A stretch of DNA of 31,283 nucleotides from RPRI01 sp051233685 (GCF_051233685.1 NZ_JBAMMY010000058.1:1-31283); one strand, 5' to 3'; counted from the stretch's first letter, positions 6,970-15,612 are shown. Notes: a model not told the origin generated them from the letters alone. Numbers and translations: made by a program.

Positions 6970-9240
6970 TTATATATCTGGCTTCCGGTCAAGAGCCTCT
7001 CTTACTGCTGCTGCGATTTCTTTTATGCGATATGGTTTTTTCACATATGCACAGGCGCCGGTTTTTAATGCTTGCTTTACCCTTATTGTTTCAGAAAAGC
7101 CGCTGCAGATTATGATTTTTTGCTTTGGGTTGTGTCCAAGAATTATTCGGCAGGTTTCCATGCCGTCAATCCCTGGCGCCATAATCATATCCAGCAATAT
7201 TATATCTGCCGTTTTATTTTTAAGGTATTCTATCGCCTTTTCTCCGCTTGGAACCGTTTCAACCGTATAGCCAAGGTAACCAAGCAGGTTGGATGCAACA
7301 TCCCGCTGCTCCTCAACATCATCAACAACAAGTATTTTTTCCGAACCGCGGTAAGCATCATATGAAAAATCCTTAATATTGGCTTTTGTGGGTTCTCTTG
7401 TTACGGGAAAATAAATATCGAATCGGGTTCCTCCGCCTTTCCTGTCCATAATATCTATGAAAGCCTTGTGATCTTCAACAGTACCCCTTACCACTGTCAT
7501 GCCAAGACCTGTTCCGCTTCTTCCCATTTTCTTTTTTGTATAAAATGGTTCAAAGATCTTTGACCTGTCTTCAACACAAATTCCAATTCCGGTATCCGAA
7601 ACGCTAAGAACTACATAATCACCTTCGGGAATATTCTGGAAACCCACGTAAGGCAGATCTAAATGAAGGTTTTGAGTGGTTATAAATACTTCTCCATTTC
7701 CTTTAATTGACTCACAGCCGTTTGATATAAGATTCATCAGGGCCTTTGAGATATGAAAAAATGAGCCACGGATGTTAAGAATATCCGGTTCGAGGTTTAG
7801 CTTGAATTTAATACCGGAATGATATTGAATCATTTTTTCATATTCGGGAGTTTTTAAGTATTCATCTATTATTTCATTTAAGTTAACTACTTCTTCCACC
7901 GCAACTCCTCTTCTTGCGAGAGTCAGAAGATCCTGTACGATTGCGGCGGCTTTTTCACCGGATTTCAATATCTGCACGAGAGGCTTTACCAGGGGGCCTT
8001 CGGGAGGCATATCAAAAAGAAGTAATTCGGGGTATCCAACCAGCCCTCCAAGAATATTATTGAGATCATGCGCTACTCCGCCGACAAGAGTGCCGATGGC
8101 CTCCATTTTTTGAGCCTGATGGAGCTGGGCCTCTATCCGTTTTCTATTGGTTATGTCTCTTACAAAAGCGCAACAGTATTCCTTGCCTTTAAACCGGACA
8201 TAATTAAGATTTGTTTCAACAGGGAAGGTATCTCCTGTTTCAGCGGTGAGTATAGTTTCCATGGTTACGGCTTGTTCATCTATAAGATCATTCCAGTGTG
8301 CGCGCCATGTATCCGGATTGGAATTTGGATTAACTATGCTTGTATCTTTTGATACAAGTTCATCACTCGTATATCCTAAAAATATACATGCCGCATTATT
8401 AACATAAATAATGAGTCCTTCGGAATCTATCCAGAATGCCATGTCTCCCATATGGTCAACTGCATAATGCGTAAACATGAGCGCATCGTCTCTTTCCTGA
8501 ATTTGTGCAAGCATGTTATTGAATCCCTCAAAAAGTATGCCCAGTTCATCCGGATAGTGAGGTTCAACACGGACAGAGTAGTCTTTTTCAGCAGAAACCT
8601 TTTTCATTATCCGAGAAAGTTCCAGAACAGGATCTGATATGGTTTTTTGGAGTTTAACAGAGATAAAATAGGCCAAAACAGCACAACCGCATAGAATAGA
8701 AATACAAAAAACAATATTCCAGAGTATACCTGAATAAAGACTTGCCAGATTTGTGCAAAGGTAGATTCCGCCAGGGGATTCTTTTTCAAAGTAAATCGGG
8801 ACAATCATACAGAGGTGCTTTTTGTAAAACATATATGAAGCGCCCATGTAGCTGGACCATTGGGAATTAAGCGCTAAAAACTTATCGAATTTCAAATATT
8901 GCCCCGAGTCGGTTTTCTCCTTTTCCTGATTTTTAAAAACATATTCAGTAAACAGATTCCCGTTTGTGTCGGTGATGCAGGCATAGATAATGTCTGGCTC
9001 ACTGCTGAGTGCAGACAAGGTCTCTGCTGCCGAATTCTGGTCTTTAAAAATGACTGCCGCCTTGCTGTTTATGCCGATTGTTCTTGCAAGAGTTGAAATT
9101 TTGCGGATAACAGAGCGCTTGGATGAGATAATATCTATGGATATAAACCCAACAGATGCAGCAGAAAGCGAAATTATGCTGGTAAGCATAATAATAGCTA
9201 CGAGTTTTTTCCTGATTGACATGTCCTTAAGTAGCTGCAT
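6970..9240 (-). CDS. Hybrid histidine kinase with CHASE8-like sensor, HAMP, PAS and C-terminal receiver
   Basis: The 756-residue protein reads in order as: TM1 (about 13-37), a periplasmic domain whose SVIRKISTLARTIGINSKAAVIFKD start resembles CHASE8 (about 40-170), TM2 (about 172-194), HAMP (about 195-248), PAS (about 255-375), HisKA with H-D-L-N-N-I (about residue 395), HATPase with NLISNGCES, DTGIGI and GTGLGM, and a receiver domain (about 625-745) with DD, D in LLDMIMAPG and K in VKKPY. CHASE8 is the sensor of YfiN, which YfiR controls; the yfiR-like gene directly upstream on the same strand suggests a YfiR-gated kinase. Output is a phosphorylated receiver, with no DNA-binding domain. A MITE-like element separates the two genes. 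Confidence 0.9.
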   Translation of the reverse strand: MQLLKDMSIRKKLVAIIMLTSIISLSAASVGFISIDIISSKRSVIRKISTLARTIGINSKAAVIFKDQNSAAETLSALSSEPDIIYACITDTNGNLFTEYVFKNQEKEKTDSGQYLKFDKFLALNSQWSSYMGASYMFYKKHLCMIVPIYFEKESPGGIYLCTNLASLYSGILWNIVFCISILCGCAVLAYFISVKLQKTISDPVLELSRIMKKVSAEKDYSVRVEPHYPDELGILFEGFNNMLAQIQERDDALMFTHYAVDHMGDMAFWIDSEGLIIYVNNAACIFLGYTSDELVSKDTSIVNPNSNPDTWRAHWNDLIDEQAVTMETILTAETGDTFPVETNLNYVRFKGKEYCCAFVRDITNRKRIEAQLHQAQKMEAIGTLVGGVAHDLNNILGGLVGYPELLLFDMPPEGPLVKPLVQILKSGEKAAAIVQDLLTLARRGVAVEEVVNLNEIIDEYLKTPEYEKMIQYHSGIKFKLNLEPDILNIRGSFFHISKALMNLISNGCESIKGNGEVFITTQNLHLDLPYVGFQNIPEGDYVVLSVSDTGIGICVEDRSKIFEPFYTKKKMGRSGTGLGMTVVRGTVEDHKAFIDIMDRKGGGTRFDIYFPVTREPTKANIKDFSYDAYRGSEKILVVDDVEEQRDVASNLLGYLGYTVETVPSGEKAIEYLKNKTADIILLDMIMAPGIDGMETCRIILGHNPKQKIIICSGFSETIRVKQALKTGACAYVKKPYRIKEIAAAVREALDRKPDI

Positions 9241-9257
9241 ATATATCTAAAACCCTT

Positions 9258-9399
9258 GAGCCAGTTTCAAAATATCACATTTAGGCCGATCTTTTGCGTT
9301 GGGCTCAAATTTTATCCTCGAAATACTAAATGTATTCCTGTAGTTAAAATTTTCGCCCGCCTTGACCTTGACCAAACTGAAACGTTTTGAAAGTGGCTC
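9258..9399. mobile_element. MITE-like palindromic element, 142 bp
   Basis: The ends are near-perfect inverted repeats: GAGCCAGTTTCAAAA (9258-9272) and TTTTGAAAGTGGCTC (9385-9399), matching at 14 of 15 positions. The centre is a nested imperfect hairpin: GGGC (9301-9304) and AAATTTTA (9307-9314) pair with TAAAATTT (9345-9352) and GCCC (9355-9358), enclosing AATAC/GTATT (9322-9336). There is no coding potential. No clear target duplication is visible at the flanks. It fills nearly the whole gap between the yfiR-like gene and the kinase. Confidence 0.6.
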
Positions 9400-9406
9400 C
9401 ATTAAG

Positions 9407-10000
9407 TTATTCTTTTTTAATTTTTCTTGCCAGAGTCAAAAGATCCGACCTTATTTTTAAGCTGGAATCTTCGGCTGTTTTTAAGTTAATATCAAAACGT
9501 AATTTATTTTCCAATCTTACAAACCCTATTATTCCGCCTTTTTCTACAAAACCGCTCATATCGCTTACTGTAAGTATTTCTTTGCTTTTTGCGGCACTCA
9601 AAATAGGCATAAGATTATTTTCTTCCGAAGCGCTTATAAAAACAACATTGCAATCATTTATTTCCTTAATATTTGATAAGAGTCTGACTTCCAGCTTTCT
9701 GCCTTTTATGGGTTTTCCCTCAATAGCCAAAAGCTCTTTAACTATGGGGCTATGGCCAAATATACCAATTACAAACGGCTGATATGATATGTCAGCCCTT
9801 TGCGTGACAGGCCAATCGACGAATTTGGCAAAATTATAAATGAATGCCGCTTTTAATTTTGGTTCCATATTTAAAGGCTCCGATGCATAAATGTCTGATG
9901 CCGGAGCTGATACGGAAATCATCGCGATAAATAGAAGCCAAATGATATATTTTAATATCCAACGTGCCATATTATGAGTTATGTATGCCTTATAATTCAT
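9407..10000 (-). CDS. YfiR family periplasmic protein (DUF4154)
   Basis: The 197-residue protein has an N-terminal hydrophobic signal segment (about 15-38), then the family hallmark LKAAFIYNFAKFVDWP, a FVIGIFGHSPI strand, a GRKLEVR segment, NVVFISASE and a C-terminal FVRLENKLRFDINLKTAE. YfiR proteins sit in the periplasm and repress the YfiN diguanylate cyclase through its CHASE8-containing sensor. Here the linked partner is a CHASE8-like histidine kinase. No strong ribosome site precedes ATG 10000; an internal Met at residue 11 (position 9970) is an alternative start. The two conserved Cys of Pseudomonas YfiR were not recognised. Confidence 0.88.
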   Translation of the reverse strand: MNYKAYITHNMARWILKYIIWLLFIAMISVSAPASDIYASEPLNMEPKLKAAFIYNFAKFVDWPVTQRADISYQPFVIGIFGHSPIVKELLAIEGKPIKGRKLEVRLLSNIKEINDCNVVFISASEENNLMPILSAAKSKEILTVSDMSGFVEKGGIIGFVRLENKLRFDINLKTAEDSSLKIRSDLLTLARKIKKE

Positions 10001-10331
10001 TAACCGATGATATAAATCTTAAAAATACATATGTATGCTGTTGGTTACGCCTTATTGCCTTAAAATATAATGAGTGCTTTGCCCCGGTTTACTTCATATA
10101 CTCCCGATTAATTTCACAATAAAGGAAATTTTTGAATAATTTGCTATATTTCTAAAAGGAAAGCTGTTATCTTTCATGTCCCGCACATTGATTCCGGAAG
10201 ATATATGAAAAGAAGCCGGAAATATCTGTTCGATTTTTTTTTATATACAGCTTATATTAAAGAGCCGGGAGCAGTAAATAAGGTATCGCATAAAGCTTTG
10301 TTGCCGGTATAATATCATGAAAAAATATAAC

Positions 10332-10370
10332 TAGTAAACATCCTCCGGCTTTGCCGGAGGATGTTTACTA
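10332..10370. repeat. Perfect 18-bp hairpin with TTT loop
   Basis: TAGTAAACATCCTCCGGC (10332-10349) is the exact reverse complement of 10353-10370, with the loop TTT. On the minus strand it is followed by GTTATATTTTTT, so it could act as an intrinsic terminator in that direction, but no gene lies upstream of it on that strand. It may be a REP-like element or the end of an unannotated RNA. Confidence 0.7.
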
Positions 10371-10537
10371 ATAAAGGTTTTGCGTAATTTATTATCTTCC
10401 TTAAAATATCATGATTTTCCTGCATGCTAAATCCTTTAGGGTTTTGAATTAAGATCCCAAAAAATAAATAAATTAAATCAAACCATAGTACTTATATATA
10501 TGTTCCATTATACTATCAGACTGAAGATATCTGCAAA

Positions 10538-10582
10538 AAACATACCATCAATATATCAAAGAAATATATTGATGGTATGTTT
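10538..10582. repeat. Perfect 19-bp AT-rich hairpin
   Basis: AAACATACCATCAATATAT (10538-10556) pairs perfectly with 10564-10582 across a 7-base loop CAAAGAA. A partial direct copy of the right arm, ATATATTGATG, recurs at about 10606-10616. On the plus strand the stem ends in GTTTAATTATG, a weak T-run. Confidence 0.65.
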
Positions 10583-10628
10583 AATTATGTTAGAATATAA
10601 AGAAGATATATTGATGATTGCTATAAAG

Positions 10629-10677
10629 CATAATGTGATAAAGCGCCAATTTGCTGACGCTTTATCATAGAATTATG
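10629..10677. repeat. Nested hairpin CATAAT / TGATAAAGCG
   Basis: TGATAAAGCG (10636-10645) pairs perfectly with CGCTTTATCA (10658-10667) across a 12-base loop. An outer CATAAT (10629-10634) pairs with ATTATG (10672-10677). It is the third stem-loop within about 350 bases. Confidence 0.55.
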
Positions 10678-10889
10678 ACTCTTAAAACTATATGTTTACA
10701 TTTTTTTTTGTTTCTTTGAGGTGGCTGTTTCCTCTTTATATAGCACCGTGCTTTTATTGGATTATTAAAGAAATTATCAAACCGCCATAAATAAGTATTA
10801 CCAATAATAATAAATATATAACAAATCATAAAAGGTTAATGCTATGATTGGAATCCTGTTGATGAAGATAATTTCCAGGAGGAAATGTC

Positions 10890-11276
10890 ATGAAAAAAAG
10901 TAGGATGAAATTTAGCAGAAAAGGCCAGATTGTTGATGATATACTGAATGGTATAAATCGTGGCGTGTTATATTCTTTATCTTTCGAGCAACTGGCAGAG
11001 ATTCAAAAAGCGATTGAAGATAATTTGCCGAAAAAGAAAAAACATTCCATTGATTTACATTTCACGATCCCTATGTTTTTTAAGCGTATTTATTTTATTT
11101 TGTCTGCAGGACCGGATATTCGCGGCAATAAAAAGGTTGATCAGGATATAATTGATCAGCGTGCTAAAACCATGCCAAGGGATGTGGTTATTGTTGTTGC
11201 AGGTTTATTTTGCCTTTCCGCATTTATAGGCACAATAATCTATAAGATAATTCAAGTGCTTGCCGCTCGTTTGTAG
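10890..11276 (+). CDS. Small membrane-anchored conserved-type hypothetical protein
   Basis: The 128-residue product is not assigned to a named family with certainty. The N-terminus is basic (MKKSRMKFSRKGQ), followed by a helical stretch (about 18-50). A central block HSIDLHFTIPMFFKRIYFILSAGPD resembles a motif (IDL-x-PLFF-x-YYF) that I associate with small hypothetical proteins of proteobacteria. One strong C-terminal transmembrane helix (about 99-120) ends the protein. AGGAGG stands 7 bases before the ATG, an excellent ribosome site, so the gene is likely real. It follows a long non-coding region and is convergent with cooS across a shared terminator. Function is unknown. Confidence 0.75.
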   Translation: MKKSRMKFSRKGQIVDDILNGINRGVLYSLSFEQLAEIQKAIEDNLPKKKKHSIDLHFTIPMFFKRIYFILSAGPDIRGNKKVDQDIIDQRAKTMPRDVVIVVAGLFCLSAFIGTIIYKIIQVLAARL

Positions 11277-11290
11277 GGGAGTAGGATTTG

Positions 11291-11319
11291 ATCCGGAAAG
11301 ATCTCAGACCTCTCCGGAT
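11291..11319. terminator. Bidirectional terminator between convergent genes
   Basis: ATCCGGA (11291-11297) pairs with TCCGGAT (11313-11319). Inside, after one mismatch, AGATC pairs with GACCT (one G-T wobble) around the loop TCA. The plus side continues TTATTTGC. It sits between the stop of the small gene (11276) and the stop of cooS (11336), where a shared terminator is expected. The T-tracts are modest. Confidence 0.6.
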
Positions 11320-11335
11320 TTATTTGCTGATAAAA

Positions 11336-13306
11336 TTAAGCTGCCGACATTTCTCTTCTTGTTGCCATGTCAACCAGTACTCGTTCCTTCCCTTTGTCAA
11401 GGCCAAGGGCTTTTCTCTTTTTGTCTATATGGGCTATCATCAATTTTGCCATTTCATAAGGATCTGCCGTAAATCCCCATTTTCCGAAGCCCTGCTGTTC
11501 AAGTCCTTCAAAAAGAAGCTTGTGGAATTTGGTTCCTTCTATTATCGGAAAAGTTACGCCAAAGATTGTATATACACCGGATGCTACAAAATACTGCCCG
11601 ATGCTGATGGCTTTTTCACTCATCCATTCCGGAGCAGCACCTGCTAGCGGAAGATCGGCAATACTGTTTCCTAGTCCGCCTTCCTTAACCATCTGTGATG
11701 CGGCAACCAGAATACGGCTGTTATCAACACATGACCCCATTCCAAGAACAGGCGGCATGCCGACCGCTTCACAAACTTCACTTAATCCAGGACCTGCAAG
11801 ACAAGCTGCTTCGGGAGTATAGAGTCCTGCTTTGGCAAGAGCAACCTGTGAGCATCCGGTCTGAAGCACAAGCACATCATTTTTAATGAGTTCTTTTACA
11901 AGCTCAACATGTACCCAATCCTGTTTTACTCTCGGGTTTGTACAGCCTACAACTCCTGCTGCACCCCGTATTCTGCCATTAATAATATTATCATTTAAAG
12001 GAGTGTAGCTTCCCCTGAAACTTCCGCCCAACATATAATTGATATACTCATGTGAAAAACCGTGAATGCCGATGTTTTGAATTTTTGGAATCTCCACCGG
12101 ACCTTTACGATTTTTGAACCGGGAGATGGCTCTTATGACGACCTCATCAGTGCAGGCCCTGGGGTCATGGTCTTTGAATTCAATGTGTGTGGCCCCCTCT
12201 ATGTGAGCCCGCGTATTGGTGGTAATCAGGGGGGTGTTGTAGCAGTCGGCGACTTTAACCAAGCCTTGTTTGATACACTGAATATCGACACACATGGCAT
12301 CAACTGCATTTGTGACCAGAATAGCCTCGGTTGACATAAAATTGCCGGCATGGGGGACGCCGTGGCGAGACATCATTTCAGCACCTGAGCAGCACATACC
12401 AACAAGATTTATTCCTTTAGCTCCTGCATCTTTTGCCGCTTGGATCAGGGTCGGTTCATTGACCGATGAGAGTATCGATTCGAACATATTAGGTTCGTGG
12501 CCGTGGACAATTATATTAACCTGATCTTCCTTAAGACAGCCCATATTGACATTTACAGAAACCGGACTAGGTGTACCATAGAGGATATCTGAAATTTCAG
12601 TAGCCACCATGGATCCGCCCCAGCCATCTGAAAGTGCAGTTCGGCTTGACTGTTTGGTGATGTTTTCGTAATGTTGATCAACGCCCATATGGGTTCGGTG
12701 CATCAATTCCATGATTTCACGCATGGCACCTCTGGGAACGATCCCGGCCTTGCGCCATGTTTCGAGAGTTTTTTCCGGAACACGGGCGGCAAAGGGTATT
12801 TCACCGTCCACCTGGGTGTATGTCCGTTCCAGCTCCTTGTAAAGGTCCAGGGCAATATCTTTCATCTCCCGGCCTTCCGTCTCGATTCCTATTGATTGGG
12901 CCACAGATTCCAGTTTTTCCGTATCCTTGATCTGGTAATCGGTAATATTCCCGTTGACCACTTCACGGAACAGATCGAGCATAGCCATGCCGTGATCCGT
13001 ATGGGCGGCTGCTCCGGATGCTACCATTCTGGCAAAGTTTCTGGCCTGAATGGTATCTATGGTTGCTCCGCATACTCCAACTTTTCCGTAAGGATCTTTT
13101 GAGCTAAGCCTGCATGGGCCCATTGCACAGTGTTTACAGCAAGCAGAATCTGCGCCTATAGGACATGCTTTCATGCTTAAAGCCCTGTCAAATGCAGTTT
13201 CAACTCCATCCCTTTTAGCTTTTTCAAGCATCTGGGCTGTTGCGTCACAAATTGTAAGATCTCTGACATTCACTGTTTTTTTTGAACCTGTCTCTTCCTT
13301 TTCCAT
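11336..13306 (-). CDS. cooS: Anaerobic Ni-carbon monoxide dehydrogenase catalytic subunit CooS
   Basis: The 656-residue protein has every metal ligand of the CooS family. D-cluster cysteines are C48 and C56; B-cluster cysteines C57, C60, C65 and C79 keep the spacing of Carboxydothermus CODH-II. C-cluster ligands are the His in IIVHGHEP (about 270) and Cys in GMCCSG (about 305), DIQC (344), VVGCTNP, QTGCSQ and GMGSCVDN. It interconverts CO and CO2 at a Ni-Fe-S centre in the cytoplasm. Length is normal. GGGAGG precedes the ATG by about 5 bases. There is no adjacent cooF, cooC, acetyl-CoA synthase or hydrogenase gene, so the electron partner is not evident. It could serve CO detoxification, CO-linked ferredoxin reduction or a distant Wood-Ljungdahl pathway (inference). 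Confidence 0.97.
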   Translation of the reverse strand: MEKEETGSKKTVNVRDLTICDATAQMLEKAKRDGVETAFDRALSMKACPIGADSACCKHCAMGPCRLSSKDPYGKVGVCGATIDTIQARNFARMVASGAAAHTDHGMAMLDLFREVVNGNITDYQIKDTEKLESVAQSIGIETEGREMKDIALDLYKELERTYTQVDGEIPFAARVPEKTLETWRKAGIVPRGAMREIMELMHRTHMGVDQHYENITKQSSRTALSDGWGGSMVATEISDILYGTPSPVSVNVNMGCLKEDQVNIIVHGHEPNMFESILSSVNEPTLIQAAKDAGAKGINLVGMCCSGAEMMSRHGVPHAGNFMSTEAILVTNAVDAMCVDIQCIKQGLVKVADCYNTPLITTNTRAHIEGATHIEFKDHDPRACTDEVVIRAISRFKNRKGPVEIPKIQNIGIHGFSHEYINYMLGGSFRGSYTPLNDNIINGRIRGAAGVVGCTNPRVKQDWVHVELVKELIKNDVLVLQTGCSQVALAKAGLYTPEAACLAGPGLSEVCEAVGMPPVLGMGSCVDNSRILVAASQMVKEGGLGNSIADLPLAGAAPEWMSEKAISIGQYFVASGVYTIFGVTFPIIEGTKFHKLLFEGLEQQGFGKWGFTADPYEMAKLMIAHIDKKRKALGLDKGKERVLVDMATRREMSAA

Positions 13307-13335
13307 ATGGGCCTCCCTTCTTGGAAAGATTATTT

Positions 13336-13364
13336 GTTATAATTCATTTAAATAAATTGGACAA
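13336..13364 (-). promoter_or_regulatory. Putative sigma-70-type promoter of cooS
   Basis: Reading the minus strand, TTGTCC (13359-13364) and TATAAC (13336-13341) are separated by exactly 17 bases, close to -35/-10 consensus. The cooS start codon lies about 30 bases downstream. This is pattern-based only. Confidence 0.5.
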
Positions 13365-13378
13365 TTTTATATTAGGAA

Positions 13379-13397
13379 TTATCCTTATTAAGGATAA
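13379..13397. promoter_or_regulatory. Palindromic operator candidate between cooS and the YyaL gene
   Basis: TTATCCTT (13379-13386) is repeated inverted as AAGGATAA (13390-13397) with the spacer ATT. It lies 15 bases upstream of the cooS -35 and 15 bases upstream of the -35 proposed for the divergent gene, a good position for a regulator acting on both. The regulator is not identified. Confidence 0.5.
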
Positions 13398-13411
13398 GAT
13401 TTTTAAAATTA

Positions 13412-13439
13412 TTGTCAAGTATGATTTAGTATATATAAA
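13412..13439 (+). promoter_or_regulatory. Putative promoter of the YyaL/DUF255 gene
   Basis: TTGTCA (13412-13417) and TATAAA (13434-13439) are 16 bases apart. Transcription would start near 13446, just before the GGAGG at 13446-13450 that serves the TTG start at 13459. This arrangement argues against translation starting at the ATG at 13444. Confidence 0.45.
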
Positions 13440-13458
13440 AATAATGGAGGATACGGTT

Positions 13459-15399
13459 TTGAATAATAATAAAATAAGAAATAACTCCAACAGGTTGATA
13501 AATGAAAAAAGCCCTTATCTTTTGCAGCATGCATATAATCCTGTAAATTGGTATCCATGGGGTGATGAGGCTATAAACAGGGCTGCTAAAGAAGATAAAC
13601 CAATTATATTATCAATAGGATACTCTACATGCCACTGGTGTCATGTTATGGAAAATGAATCATTTACCGATCATGAAATTGCAAAAATCATGAATGATAA
13701 TTTTATTTGCATTAAAGTTGACAGAGAAGAAAGGCCGGACCTTGATCGTATTTATATCAGTGCTGTTACAGCCCTTACAGGTTCTGCCGGGTGGCCTTTA
13801 AATGTTTTTTTAACACCAAAACTCAAGCCCTTTTTTGGAGGTACTTATTTTCCGGCTGAATCAAATTTTGGTATTACCTCCTGGCCCGATCTGTTAAACA
13901 GGATTACATCCGTATGGAAAGATCCTGTTGTACATAAGGATATTATCAGCTCCTCAGAGAAAATTACAGATATTATAATAAAAAATCTTTCTTATGACAA
14001 GGTATTTTCAACTGCTGAAAAACACAAACAGAGTCATTTAGATGATGCTTTTAAATATTATTCGTCATCTTATGATGAAAAATATGCAGGATTTGGAAAA
14101 GCTCCCAAGTTTCCTTCACCATCAATAATAAAATTTATCCTTGCTTATTTTAGTTATGCAAAAAAAATCAATGAACCGGCTGTTGCAAAACGCACTATTG
14201 ATATGGCTGATTATACGCTTAAAGCAATGGCAAAAGGCGGAATTTATGATCAATTGAGAGGAGGATTCCACAGGTATTCGACTGATGAAAAATGGCATAT
14301 CCCGCATTTTGAAAAGATGCTTTATGATAATGCTCAGCTTGTTAATGTATATCTTGAAGCATATCAGATAACATCCGATAAATTTTTTGCACAAATTGCA
14401 AAAGAAACCTGCGATTATATTCTTTCCGATATGACAAGTTCTCCGGGAGGTTTTTATTCCGCAGAAGATGCAGACAGTTATCCCGGGCAAATTTCCGAAA
14501 AAGGATCAGATGATGCTCATAACAAAGTAGAAGGAGCATTTTATGTGTGGAGCAAAAAAGAACTTGATAAAATCCTGGAAGAAAATACGGCAGAAATATT
14601 TTCATACTTTTTTGGAGTAATGGAAGAAGGAAACGCAGCACATGATCCTCATGGATATTTTAAGAAGAAAAATATTCTTTATGTTAAACATTCAATAAAC
14701 GAGACTGCAAAAAAATATAATATGGCGCCTGATAAAGTTGAGCTAATAATAAATGATGCAAAAAACAAACTTCTCAAGGCGCGTTCAAGCAGAGAAAGAC
14801 CGCATCTTGACGATAAAATACTTACTTCCTGGAACGGTCTTATGATATCGGCTTTTGCCAAAGCATATAAAGTTCTCGGAAGTGATAAATACTTGCAAGC
14901 CGCAAAAAACGCTGCTGAATTTATAATATCTAATCTTTATGATAAAAACACAGGGAAACTTTTCAGAAGATGGAGAGAAGGAGAAAGAGCGGTTTTGGGA
15001 ATGGGAAGTGATTATGCATTTTATATTTGCGGACTTATCGATCTTTATGAATCGGATTCCGATAAAAAATGGCTTGAAACGGCTGTGATGCTTTCTGAAG
15101 AATATATAAAATTGTTCTATGATGAACAGTTCGCCGGTTTTTATATTACAAGTCCTGATCATGACAAGAATCTTATTATACGTGCAAAAGATGATTCGGA
15201 CAGCGTAATTCCGGCGCATGGTTCTGTAGCAATTCAAAACCTTTTGCGTTTATCGAAGATAACAGGAAGGCTATATTTTGACGAAATTGCCAATAAGGCT
15301 ATAGATGCAGCTTTATCAACAAGTGCTTTTCATCCTGCTTTGTTTCCTTACATGCTGGCTGTAATATGTGATACGCAGATGAAAGGTGCCGAAGTATAG
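13459..15399 (+). CDS. Thioredoxin-domain protein, YyaL/SSP411 (DUF255) family
   Basis: The protein (646 residues from the TTG) opens with the DUF255 signature NRLINEKSPYLLQHAYNPVNWYPWGDEA. A thioredoxin-like domain (about 20-180) follows with SIGYSTCHWCHVMENESF, whose CHWC replaces the usual CGPC, and AGWPLNVFLTP. The rest is an alpha/alpha toroid like those of N-acylglucosamine epimerases (GGFHRYSTDEKWHIPHFEKMLYDNAQL; SWNGLMISAFAKA). The family's substrate is not established. TTG 13459 is preferred because GGAGG at 13446-13450 lies 8 bases upstream and the proposed promoter ends at 13439; ATG 13444 is the alternative, and the open frame upstream to 13282 overlaps cooS and is not credible. 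It is divergent from cooS. Confidence 0.9.
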   Translation: MNNNKIRNNSNRLINEKSPYLLQHAYNPVNWYPWGDEAINRAAKEDKPIILSIGYSTCHWCHVMENESFTDHEIAKIMNDNFICIKVDREERPDLDRIYISAVTALTGSAGWPLNVFLTPKLKPFFGGTYFPAESNFGITSWPDLLNRITSVWKDPVVHKDIISSSEKITDIIIKNLSYDKVFSTAEKHKQSHLDDAFKYYSSSYDEKYAGFGKAPKFPSPSIIKFILAYFSYAKKINEPAVAKRTIDMADYTLKAMAKGGIYDQLRGGFHRYSTDEKWHIPHFEKMLYDNAQLVNVYLEAYQITSDKFFAQIAKETCDYILSDMTSSPGGFYSAEDADSYPGQISEKGSDDAHNKVEGAFYVWSKKELDKILEENTAEIFSYFFGVMEEGNAAHDPHGYFKKKNILYVKHSINETAKKYNMAPDKVELIINDAKNKLLKARSSRERPHLDDKILTSWNGLMISAFAKAYKVLGSDKYLQAAKNAAEFIISNLYDKNTGKLFRRWREGERAVLGMGSDYAFYICGLIDLYESDSDKKWLETAVMLSEEYIKLFYDEQFAGFYITSPDHDKNLIIRAKDDSDSVIPAHGSVAIQNLLRLSKITGRLYFDEIANKAIDAALSTSAFHPALFPYMLAVICDTQMKGAEV

Positions 15400-15612
15400 T
15401 TTAAATCAGTAATTTCCGGTTAGAAAACTGCACACGCACCCCCTCACCCAAACGGAACTGATTTATGGTAACCGCTGCAAATTAAACCCAGCCAAATTTG
15501 TGCTCTGATTTAAGCATTTTAATTATGATTTGATATGCAGCATTTCATCACCGTCTTTTTGAAACTCATAACAAACTTCTTTGATGCTCCATTTAAACTC
15601 TTTTTCATCCAT

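Larger units (their letters stand above)
10001..10889. other. 889-bp non-coding region with three hairpins
   Basis: No convincing coding frame is seen on either strand. The stretch is AT-rich and lies between the divergent yfiR-like gene and the small gene at 10890, so promoters for both should be here, although none was confidently recognised. It contains the three hairpins listed separately, plus a weaker TTCCGG/CCGGAA pair near 10193-10222. Small RNAs or remnants of repeat elements are possible. Confidence 0.6.

Noticed and set aside
10711..10740. Sigma-54-like GGTGGCTGTTTCCTC upstream of the small gene at 10890
   Set aside because: The GC of the -12 element is missing at the required 10-base spacing.
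13282..13458. N-terminal extension of the YyaL-type protein to ATG 13282
   Set aside because: It would overlap the cooS start, run through the shared promoter and palindrome, and its residues lack family similarity; the GGAGG-TTG start at 13459 fits better.
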